DNA of 52,384 nt from CAYSLC01 sp964431545 (GTDB lineage Bacteria; Desulfobacterota; Desulfobacteria; Desulfobacterales; JAABSP01), in the NCBI GenBank assembly GCA_964431545.1, contig CAYSLC010000010.1, positions 1-52,384 of the forward strand, in the 5' to 3' direction. Below are positions 7,404 to 14,802 of the stretch, one piece after another. Each line of letters opens with the position of its first letter. The stretch's first letter is position 1. The notes beneath the pieces are model-generated. The model had not been told where the DNA came from. It made no database searches and saw only the letters and a program-made list of their open reading frames with translations. A program made the translations under genes and the position numbers.

Positions 7404-8788
7404 TCTGATTCCTCCGCTGTCTCTTCTTTGGATTCATCCACTGTCTCTTCCGCCGCCGTCTCTTCCACCCCTTCTTCGGCGGTCTCCTCGGCCGTTTCCT
7501 CGGCGGGCTCGACCGCCGCCTCCGCCCGTCCGAGTTCGAATTTGGCCAGGCGGAGGTACTGGAAGATGGGGATCCGCGAAGGACAGACAAAAGAGCACAG
7601 CCCGCATTCGATGCAGGAGTAGAGATCGTACTCGTCGGCGCCCGTCTCGTATTGACGGGCTTCGCAGAACCGCACCAGCATGTTGACCGGAATGTCCGCG
7701 GGGCAGATCCGGACGCACTCTCCACAGTTGATGCACGGGGCATCGGAGACCAGCGACACGTCGGCGGCATCCTGGACCATGACGGCATCGGTGTCGGGCC
7801 CCACCGGATAGTCCTCGGTGTAGATGGACGACCCGGTCATGGGCCCGCCGATGATGATCCGGTCCCGGTCGTTGGTGGGAATATCGCAGATGGCGAAGAG
7901 GTCGCGGATGGGGGTCCCGATCCGGGCCTCCACCAGGACCCGGGAGAGGTCCTTTTTGATCACCGTGAGGGTTTTGGTGTTGGGGATCCGGCCGGAACCG
8001 AAGGCCTCGGCCACCGCCGCCACCGCCTCGGCGGTGAAGAAGGCCACGCCCATGTCGGTGCTGCTCTTTCCGGCGGGCACCACGGTTCCCAGCACCTCCT
8101 TCATAATAAAGGCGGGCAGCGCCGCGGGGTATTCCTCCGGGATGAGCCGGACTTCGGCTCCGGAGGCCCCGCCAATGCCGCCGGCCCGCCCGGAGAGCTT
8201 CCTGGGCAGGACGACCACCACGTGCTTGGCGTGGGTCATCCGCTTGAGCAGGCTCACCCCCCGGTTGATGGCGTTGACCTTCGACTGGATGACGTGCTGA
8301 TTGGTGAGGATCAGCAGGTCCGGATCGAGGCCGGTGACGACGATGGTCTCGATATGGGTGTCGGGATCGGCGAGGACCTTGAAGGGCGGCTTCCCCGGCA
8401 GATGCTGCAGGTAGGCGGCGGCGTTCTCCAGGGTGGGCGCCCCTTTCAACTCGGAGAAGGCCTCATCCGGGACCTCCTCCTCGGCCACGTCGATGGACAC
8501 GGCGGTGCGGGCGGCCCCGTAGTCGCCGATGAAGGTGTAGACCGCGGAGATGGTGCCGGTCACCGGGGAGATGACATAATCGTGAACCTCCTCCATGAGG
8601 TTCAGCTTCTGCCCGGTCTTGACTTCGTCTCCGGGTTTGATCAGAAGGGCGTCCCGCTGTTCGAAGGGCTGATCGAAGTGGAGGATCGCCTTCTTCGGTG
8701 CCGGGATCCGTTCGGGCGTCATGGGTGAATCGAGGGATTCATACACGAACCGGGGCTTTGCCAAACCGAAAAATGATCTCTTAATCAT
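7400..8788 (-). CDS. rnfC: RnfC-like subunit with two [4Fe-4S] clusters, degenerate NADH/FMN site
   Basis: Encodes 462 residues. RnfC normally oxidises or reduces NADH through FMN and two [4Fe-4S] clusters. The clusters are intact: Cys352/355/358/362 and Cys392/395/398/402 (CINCGECVRICP, CIECGLCSFVCP). The biotinyl-like/RnfC N-terminal region, GTPIRDLF and IIIGGPMTGSSIY are present. The glycine-rich GGAGFPT-type loop is absent, and the place of the usual NGAECEPY reads TGLDPDLL (152-159). Both normally build the flavin/NADH pocket. The last 35 residues are almost pure Glu/Ala/Thr repeats (EETAEE). The gene follows the cytochrome by 41 bases. Confidence 0.9.
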   Translation of the reverse strand: MIKRSFFGLAKPRFVYESLDSPMTPERIPAPKKAILHFDQPFEQRDALLIKPGDEVKTGQKLNLMEEVHDYVISPVTGTISAVYTFIGDYGAARTAVSIDVAEEEVPDEAFSELKGAPTLENAAAYLQHLPGKPPFKVLADPDTHIETIVVTGLDPDLLILTNQHVIQSKVNAINRGVSLLKRMTHAKHVVVVLPRKLSGRAGGIGGASGAEVRLIPEEYPAALPAFIMKEVLGTVVPAGKSSTDMGVAFFTAEAVAAVAEAFGSGRIPNTKTLTVIKKDLSRVLVEARIGTPIRDLFAICDIPTNDRDRIIIGGPMTGSSIYTEDYPVGPDTDAVMVQDAADVSLVSDAPCINCGECVRICPADIPVNMLVRFCEARQYETGADEYDLYSCIECGLCSFVCPSRIPIFQYLRLAKFELGRAEAAVEPAEETAEETAEEGVEETAAEETVDESKEETAEESE

Positions 8789-8829
8789 AGTCCAACCTTT
8801 TCGTTTACCGCATTGATGTGAAGTCGACC

Positions 8830-9258
8830 CTACTTGACATGGCAGAGGGAACAGTCATTGGCCATCGGTCCCGCGCCGTTCTGATCGTGGCAGCCGGCAC
8901 ACTGATAGTGGAAGGCGTCGGCCCGGCCGGGGACCATGGAAATATCGAAGTCCTCCGGATCATGGCAGTCCAGGCAGACTTGCGGCGCGCCGCCGTCTTC
9001 GGGCAGATTGTGGCATTCACCGCAGGATCGCATCTCCTCCGCATCCATGGGATGGTGATGGCAGGTTGAACAGTCGAGGCCGTATCCATAGGTATGATTC
9101 GAGTGGTCGAACACAACCATTCCGGTGCTCGCGGTGAGCACCAGCCGAATCGGTTCCTCGGGTGGCTTCGCGGAAAAGGCCGTGTAACTCAAAACCCCCA
9201 CAACCAGAAGTACGGCAGCCAGCCAATACGCGAATTTTACTTCATTCTTTGAGGTCAT
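8830..9258 (-). CDS. Pentahaem cytochrome c, first gene of the rnf operon
   Basis: Encodes 142 residues with an uncleaved-looking signal anchor (about 9-29), so it is probably tethered to the periplasmic face. Five CxxCH haem c motifs start at Cys63, 79, 95, 120 and 136 (CSTCH, CGECH, CLDCH, CAGCH, CSLCH). Extra His residues upstream (FDHSNHTY) and CHHH after motif 1 could be distal ligands, as in class III (c3/c7-like) cytochromes, which usually have three or four haems. Placement before rnfC suggests it exchanges electrons with Rnf at the outside of the membrane, as proposed for cytochrome-linked Rnf in other anaerobes; the partner is inferred. Confidence 0.9.
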   Translation of the reverse strand: MTSKNEVKFAYWLAAVLLVVGVLSYTAFSAKPPEEPIRLVLTASTGMVVFDHSNHTYGYGLDCSTCHHHPMDAEEMRSCGECHNLPEDGGAPQVCLDCHDPEDFDISMVPGRADAFHYQCAGCHDQNGAGPMANDCSLCHVK

Positions 9259-9442
9259 TTTCCATCCGTGTCCTTTCCGGGTTTCGGGTTAACCGCCAGT
9301 GGGCGCAGAAAAAAACGAAAGATCCGCGTAACACACGGGCGGGAAAGTTTCAAGTTCTTTTTTCTGTTCCAAAGGTCCGCCGGCCCGGTCCGCAAGGCCT
9401 CCGGAGACCGCCGGCGGAGCCTTCCGGAGGGCGGGCAATCTG

Positions 9443-9471
9443 TTGACGGGGACCCCCCGCTTGTGTATAAA
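9443..9471 (+). promoter_or_regulatory. Sigma-70-type promoter of the coiled-coil/ATPase operon
   Basis: A -35 TTGACG at 9443-9448, a 17-base spacer and a -10 TATAAA at 9466-9471, about 48 bases before the first start codon. It is the only good promoter seen ahead of the four plus-strand genes that follow. The divergent rnf operon begins at 9258. No equally good minus-strand promoter was found in 9259-9442; TTGAAA on that strand lacks a matching -10. Confidence 0.72.
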
Positions 9472-9518
9472 GAAAGATTAGAAGAAAATCAACGTCATCG
9501 ACGGAGGAATGATCCACA

Positions 9519-10700
9519 ATGGCAGATGAAAATACCGCCCGAAGCGCTGTATCCGCCGAGGGGTTCGATAAAAAGCTCGACGAGATCCTGAACAAATACG
9601 GTTCCCGCCGGGAACCGGAAACGGTGGAGGTCTCCCCCACCGCGGCGGCCGACTATCGGCCGGTCGAGGTGGGATACTACCAGGCCGGGGAGATCCAGTC
9701 CAGCTCCTTTGACGCCAAGAAGCTCCAGAACGTGGTGGACGAGATCCAGGTGATCGAGGAGGGGATCAAACAGATCATCGCCGCGCGAACCAAGAAGATC
9801 GTCGAGGAAGAGGTGGCGGTGGAGAGGGAGCGGCCCGTCCGATACGCCGGATTGGACCGGCTCCTGGTGAAGGTCGGCCTCAAACCCCAGGAGATGGAAC
9901 CCTACACCGATTATGAGATCATCCGCAAGGAGGTGCCCAGAAAACCGGACGAAGTCCTGGTCACCGAATTCCGGGGGATGATCGACAACTATATCAAGAG
10001 CCTCAAGGGTCTCAACGACGGCCTCCGGGAGACCGTGGTGGAGGTGGACGGCATCGTGAAGAACCTCACCGAAGTGAGCGACGCCTTTACGGACCAGATC
10101 CACCGGGACCGGCGGGCCTACCACGAGCAGGTGAAGCACAGCCGGGAGATCGAAGGGGAGCTTTCCGAGGTGGTGCCCCTCCACGAGTCCCTCTCCCCCA
10201 TCCACGAACGGTACGCCGAGGTGGAGAAGCTCCGGGACCATCTGGAGATGGCGCTCCGGGAGAGCCAGGGCATGGAACTCAAGTACAAGACCAACATCGA
10301 CATGGGGGTCAAGTACCAGTCGGCCCTCAAGAGCTATCGGACCCTGATCAACGACTTCAAGGAGCGGGGGGACATCCATGTCAACATGGTGGACAAGTTC
10401 GCCCAGGGGGCCGGCCACATGAAGATCGCCGTGGACAACGTCTCCCAGATCTGCTCCGGGGTCGCCAAGGTCACCCAGTCGATGATCATGATCGTGGAGA
10501 GCATCGACGACGGCAACCGGGTCCTCGGCCGGTACGCCTCCCTGGTGGGAGACCAGATCGCCTCCGGCCCCCAGTGGGAGATGGAGTACAACGCCCTCAA
10601 GGAGGCCGAGGACGTCTACCAGAAAAACGACGCGCTGCGGCTGGAACAGATCGAGGAGAACCGCAAGGAGATCCAGCGGCTCATCGAGACCCACGCGTAG
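9519..10700 (+). CDS. Unrecognised acidic helical/coiled-coil protein (module protein 1)
   Basis: Encodes 393 residues, soluble with no signal peptide or membrane helix. I do not recognise the family. A disordered-looking N-terminus (1-60) is followed by long helices rich in Glu, Lys and Arg: residues 65-105 (KLQNVVDEIQVIEEGIKQII) and most of 145-390. Heptad-like stretches occur near HEQVKHSREIEGELSEVV and at the C-terminus (EENRKEIQRLIETHA). The general look recalls TelA-type helical proteins, but I could not align a motif. Start ATG has GGAGG at 9503-9507. It is the first gene of a four-gene run ending in a GspE/PilB-type ATPase. Confidence 0.8.
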   Translation: MADENTARSAVSAEGFDKKLDEILNKYGSRREPETVEVSPTAAADYRPVEVGYYQAGEIQSSSFDAKKLQNVVDEIQVIEEGIKQIIAARTKKIVEEEVAVERERPVRYAGLDRLLVKVGLKPQEMEPYTDYEIIRKEVPRKPDEVLVTEFRGMIDNYIKSLKGLNDGLRETVVEVDGIVKNLTEVSDAFTDQIHRDRRAYHEQVKHSREIEGELSEVVPLHESLSPIHERYAEVEKLRDHLEMALRESQGMELKYKTNIDMGVKYQSALKSYRTLINDFKERGDIHVNMVDKFAQGAGHMKIAVDNVSQICSGVAKVTQSMIMIVESIDDGNRVLGRYASLVGDQIASGPQWEMEYNALKEAEDVYQKNDALRLEQIEENRKEIQRLIETHA

Positions 10701-10795
10701 CCGCCGAAGGACGGGAGGAAGGAGACGACCCCGACGGCACCAACGCCCCATCGGCCCGCCACCCGGCCGGCGGTTCGGCATGTCGGCCCGCTTCG

Positions 10796-11650
10796 ATGAA
10801 TACGAGCCCCCTCAAACACCTGGCCCGGCGCATCCAGCGTCTGGAGGCCGCCCCGCTCACCCGCCGGATCGACCGCCATATCCGGATCTCCACGGCCCTG
10901 GATGACGCCATGGGCAATCCGGCCCTGGACGACCGGAAGCTCCAGCGCGACTACCACGCGAGCTGCGAGAGCCTGCTGCTGGAGGCCTCGAGGCTCCAGT
11001 GCGAGGCGACCGCCCTGCAGGCCCCGCTGGCGGATCTCGATTGTTCGGAAAACGGCGGGGCCGAGGGGACGGCCCGGCGGTATTCCCGGAAGCTCAAGGC
11101 CCAGCAGCTGGAGCTGTTGGCCCAGGTGGCCGACGAAGTGGACCTCCTGGGCCGCCTGATCGCCCAGTCCGACCGATTTCGGGAGTTGGTCCGGACCCAG
11201 TCGGACCGGCTCCGGCGGACGGAGCGGATGCTGGGAATCGTCCGGGAGCGGATCGCCATGCGCCCGTCCACCCTGCCCTGCCTCGACGATCGGGACGGCA
11301 AGATCCGCCAGCTCGACGACGCGGTCCGGAGCGCCATGGGCCGGGGAACCACCGGGGCGCCGGGCGGAAGATCCCCCTTTGGAGAGAACGGCCCCACGGT
11401 CCGCCTCGCCCTCGGCCCCTACCACCACCTGGCCCAGGACGCGTTCGAGGAGATCCGGCAGCGGCAGCGGACCATCGCCGAGGGCCTGTCGGAACTCAAG
11501 GAGGGGTTCCGCCTGTTCAACCGGCTGATCACCCGGGGGTATTCCCGCCGAATGCGGGGCCCCATGGAGATCCTCCTTTTCAAACACGACGCCCGCATCC
11601 GGGCCTTCCGCCGGCACGTCCGTCAGAGTCGACAGAGCGCCTGCTGCTGA
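10796..11650 (+). CDS. Unrecognised Arg/Leu-rich helical protein (module protein 2)
   Basis: Encodes 284 residues from ATG 10796 (MNTSPLKHLARRIQRLEA). No family is recognised. It is basic and helical with many LxxL/RxxL spacings, no signal peptide and no membrane helix. It ends in Cys-Cys (QSACC). The frame stays open upstream to 10574 inside the previous gene. No strong ribosome-binding site precedes 10796, so the start is uncertain; it was chosen because it lies after the upstream stop, at a 95-base gap. Its place between two coiled-coil proteins and an ATPase suggests it is part of the same assembly. Confidence 0.65.
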   Translation: MNTSPLKHLARRIQRLEAAPLTRRIDRHIRISTALDDAMGNPALDDRKLQRDYHASCESLLLEASRLQCEATALQAPLADLDCSENGGAEGTARRYSRKLKAQQLELLAQVADEVDLLGRLIAQSDRFRELVRTQSDRLRRTERMLGIVRERIAMRPSTLPCLDDRDGKIRQLDDAVRSAMGRGTTGAPGGRSPFGENGPTVRLALGPYHHLAQDAFEEIRQRQRTIAEGLSELKEGFRLFNRLITRGYSRRMRGPMEILLFKHDARIRAFRRHVRQSRQSACC

Positions 11651-11691
11651 CCCCGTCGGCCAACCCGCCGCTGAAAAGGTCCGGTCCATCG

Positions 11692-12939
11692 ATGAAAAAA
11701 GAACACCGCCGAAAAATGGAGCAGGAACTGGACCGCATCCTCCTTGCCGAGGTGGGGGCGCGACTGGCCCAGGAGACGCCGCGCAAAGACCCCCGTGAGG
11801 TGGAAAACGCCATGGAGTCGGTCATCCGGGAGATCGTGAAGGCCCACCGGAACGGCAGCGTCGACGGGCTCCTCCCGAAGCTCTTCCGGACCCACCTCCA
11901 GATGCTCGACAGCGGCCCCCTCCACTACGACGAGACCACGCTGACACCGGCCCGGTACGGGCGGTACATGTCGGTGAAGCATCGGTTGGAGGCCCTCATC
12001 GGCGCCGCCCTCCACACGCTGGCGGACGACCCCCTGAAGCTCTCCATCGACAAGAAGGTCAACAGCTTCGGCGCCATTCTGGCCAAGGCCATGGAGGCGA
12101 TGGAACTCTCGGATCTATGCCGGGAGATCTGGAAAAACGTGCCCAAACCTGGGGTGGTCCGGCCCCGGGACGAAGACGAGGCCGTCGCCTACACCAAGGA
12201 GATCTCCACCCTCCGGACCCAGCTCGGGCGGATCGAGGCCCGGTACATCGAACTCAAGAACGAAGGGTGCCTGGATCAGGCCCTCCAGGCCCTGCGACGG
12301 GCAATCCACCGGGCGGACAAGAACCTCTCCGCCCAGAGCCGGAAGGCATCGAAATTCCTGATGGACCAGGCCGCGTCCGTCTTCAAGATGTACCAATCCA
12401 CCCCGGCGGACCTGAACCATCTCGACACCTTCATGAGCCAAAAAGAGGTCCTCCACCGGTACCGGACCCTATTCGAGAGCACCGGAGACGAGGACCGGGC
12501 CTCCCAGGTGACCGGCTTCGTGGAGGCGGTGGACGCCACCCTTGCCCAACTGGGGCGAAAGGCCCAGGCGCGAAAGCAGGACGAGGCGGCCCGGACCCGG
12601 GAGCGGCAGCGGGAGGTGGAGGCGGCCCACGCGGAATTCCTGCGGATCAAAGCCCGCTACGCGGACGGGGAACTGGAGACCCCGGCCGACCGGAAGAAGG
12701 CCGCCAAGCAGCTCCGGCGCTCCCTGCACATCCTCAAATCGAACGGACACCGGGTCAAGTCCCGGGAAATCGAACGCTTTCTCAACGCCACGGAACTGGG
12801 GGCGAAATCCACCCCCGCCCCCGACCTGGAGAGCCGCTGCCGCTTCTACCGGCGCGCCTTTCTGGCCCTTCTCCCCGTGACCCTCGGCCTGGCGATTCTC
12901 TCCGCCTACCTCATCCTCATGGAAGGGCTCCTCTTCTAA
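11692..12939 (+). CDS. Unrecognised tail-anchored coiled-coil protein (module protein 3)
   Basis: Encodes 415 residues from ATG 11692 (MKKEHRRKMEQEL). No family is recognised. The body is charged and helical, with strong coiled-coil character around 200-225 and 285-315 (RKQDEAARTRERQREVEAAH). The only membrane segment is at the extreme C-terminus (about 389-411, AFLALLPVTLGLAILSAYLI), leaving just a few residues outside, which is a tail-anchor layout. It would place the large N-terminal domain on the cytoplasmic face. The ATPase gene starts 29 bases later. Inference: a membrane dock for the ATPase. Confidence 0.78.
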   Translation: MKKEHRRKMEQELDRILLAEVGARLAQETPRKDPREVENAMESVIREIVKAHRNGSVDGLLPKLFRTHLQMLDSGPLHYDETTLTPARYGRYMSVKHRLEALIGAALHTLADDPLKLSIDKKVNSFGAILAKAMEAMELSDLCREIWKNVPKPGVVRPRDEDEAVAYTKEISTLRTQLGRIEARYIELKNEGCLDQALQALRRAIHRADKNLSAQSRKASKFLMDQAASVFKMYQSTPADLNHLDTFMSQKEVLHRYRTLFESTGDEDRASQVTGFVEAVDATLAQLGRKAQARKQDEAARTRERQREVEAAHAEFLRIKARYADGELETPADRKKAAKQLRRSLHILKSNGHRVKSREIERFLNATELGAKSTPAPDLESRCRFYRRAFLALLPVTLGLAILSAYLILMEGLLF

Positions 12940-12968
12940 GGACGATCCCCCGATCCGGAGCCGACCCC

Positions 12969-14798
12969 ATGGCACCCGAAACCCAAGCCCCCTCTTCCGC
13001 CGAGCGGATCTGCAAGATCCTTGCGGCGGACGGACTGATCTCTCCGCTCCAGGCCAGGACGATCCTGGCCCGAATGGGAGCCATGCGGGAGGCCCTGGGC
13101 AAGCGACAGGCCGAGGCGGCCAAGAACCGGAAGGGCCCGGTCCGTTCAGCGGTCCGGACGCCCATCACCCCCGTGGACGTGGTCGTCTCCCTCCACCTGG
13201 ACCGGGCCGACGATCCCTCCCGGAAGCTGGACGAGGACACGGTCTACCAGTCCCTGGCCCGGGCCTGGAACTTCCCCTTCAAGAAGATCGATCCCCTCAA
13301 ACTCGACCTCAACCTGGTGACCACCACCATCCCCCGCTCCTTTGCCCTGAAACACCTGATCCTGCCCATCGCGGTGGAGAACCGCCATCTGACCGTGGCC
13401 ACCCCCAACCCCTTCGACATCCAGGCCATGGACGACATCTCCCGGGTCACCTCCCTGGGGATCCGGCCGGTGGTGAGCCCCAAGTCCCAGATCATCAAGC
13501 TCATCGACGAGTTCTTCGGGTTCAAGCGGTCCATCGCCGAGGCCGAGCACCAGTTCGCCGGCCCCTCGGTGGACCTGGGGAACCTGGAGCAGTACGTCCG
13601 GATGCGGGCCTCGGACGAGATGGCCTCCAACGACCAGCACATCGTCAACGCGGTCAACTACCTCTTCCGCTACGCCTTCGACCAGCGGGCCAGTGACATC
13701 CACATCGAGCCGAAGCGGACCGTCACCCTGGTCCGGATGCGGATCGACGGGGTCCTCCACACCGTCTACAAGCTGCCCAAGAACGTCCATCCCGCCATGA
13801 TCAGCCGGATCAAAAACCTCTCCCGGCTCGACATGACCGAGCGGCGGCGGCCCCAGGACGGACGGATCAAGACCAACAAGGGGGACCAGGCCGTGGAGAT
13901 GCGGGTATCGATCATCCCCACCGCTTTCGGGGAAAAGGTGGTCCTGCGGATCATGGACCCCGACATCTTCTTCCAGGAACTCGACAAGCTCGGCTTCACC
14001 TCCACGGACCTGATCCGGTACAACCAGATCATCAAGATGCCCCACGGCATCGTCCTGGTCTGCGGCCCCACCGGCAGCGGCAAGTCCACCACCCTCTACT
14101 CCACCCTGCGGGATCTCTCCTCTCCGGAGATCAACATCACCACCATCGAGGACCCCATCGAGATGGTCCACGAGGATTTCAACCAGATCGCGGTCCAGCG
14201 GTCCGTGGGGGTCACCTTCGGATCGATTCTGAGAAACATCCTGCGCCAGGATCCGGACATCATCATGGTGGGCGAGATGCGGGACCTGGAAACCGCGGAA
14301 AACGCCGTCCAGGCGGCGTTGACCGGTCACCTGGTCCTCTCCACCCTCCACACCAACGACGCGCCGGCGGCCATCACCCGGCTGGTCGACCTCGGAGTTC
14401 CGGCGTTCCTCATCCAGAGCACCCTGGTGGGGATCCTGGCCCAGCGGCTGGTCCGGTGCATCTGCCCCTACTGCATCGAGCCCCTCGACATGGAGGCGTC
14501 GGAACTCCTCAGCCTGGGGATCGACGTGGGCCGGAAAGGGACGGTGGGACTCCATCGCGGCAAGGGGTGCCACAACTGCCGGGGAACGGGATATTTCGGC
14601 CGGCTGGCGGTCTACGAGGTGGTCCCCTACTCGGAGCCCCTCAAGCGGTTGACCCGTCCGGACGCGGATCTCGAGTCGATCCGCGCCGCGGCCCGGTCGG
14701 AAGGGATGGTGACCATGCGGGAGAACGCCATCGGCAAGCTCCTGGCCGGGGTGACCACCTACCAGGAGGTCCTACGGGTGACGTGGGAACAGGGGTGA
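12969..14798 (+). CDS. GspE/PilB family secretion or pilus-assembly ATPase
   Basis: Encodes 609 residues. These hexameric ATPases drive type II secretion or type IV pilus polymerisation from the cytoplasmic face. Seen: an N-terminal MshEN-like region (about 10-190, weakly conserved), the linker FRYAFDQRASDIHIEPK, Walker A GPTGSGKST at 366-374, Asp box TTIEDPIE near 392, Walker B region PDIIMVGEMRD near 429-439, His box TLHTNDAPAAITRL, and the zinc motif Cys499/502 with Cys534/537. All catalytic elements look intact. There is no pilC/gspF, pilin or secretin gene in the window. The upstream genes are three unknown helical proteins, so its target is open. It ends 4 bases before the convergent PAS protein. 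Confidence 0.9.
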   Translation: MAPETQAPSSAERICKILAADGLISPLQARTILARMGAMREALGKRQAEAAKNRKGPVRSAVRTPITPVDVVVSLHLDRADDPSRKLDEDTVYQSLARAWNFPFKKIDPLKLDLNLVTTTIPRSFALKHLILPIAVENRHLTVATPNPFDIQAMDDISRVTSLGIRPVVSPKSQIIKLIDEFFGFKRSIAEAEHQFAGPSVDLGNLEQYVRMRASDEMASNDQHIVNAVNYLFRYAFDQRASDIHIEPKRTVTLVRMRIDGVLHTVYKLPKNVHPAMISRIKNLSRLDMTERRRPQDGRIKTNKGDQAVEMRVSIIPTAFGEKVVLRIMDPDIFFQELDKLGFTSTDLIRYNQIIKMPHGIVLVCGPTGSGKSTTLYSTLRDLSSPEINITTIEDPIEMVHEDFNQIAVQRSVGVTFGSILRNILRQDPDIIMVGEMRDLETAENAVQAALTGHLVLSTLHTNDAPAAITRLVDLGVPAFLIQSTLVGILAQRLVRCICPYCIEPLDMEASELLSLGIDVGRKGTVGLHRGKGCHNCRGTGYFGRLAVYEVVPYSEPLKRLTRPDADLESIRAAARSEGMVTMRENAIGKLLAGVTTYQEVLRVTWEQG

Positions 14799-14802
14799 TC
14801 GG

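Noticed and set aside
9519..10700. TelA/toxic-anion-resistance assignment for module protein 1
   Set aside because: Only the helical character is similar; no family motif could be aligned, so it is left unnamed.
12969..14798. Calling the ATPase pilB or gspE outright
   Set aside because: Catalytic motifs fit both, but no pilus or secretion genes adjoin it, so a specific name would overstate the evidence.
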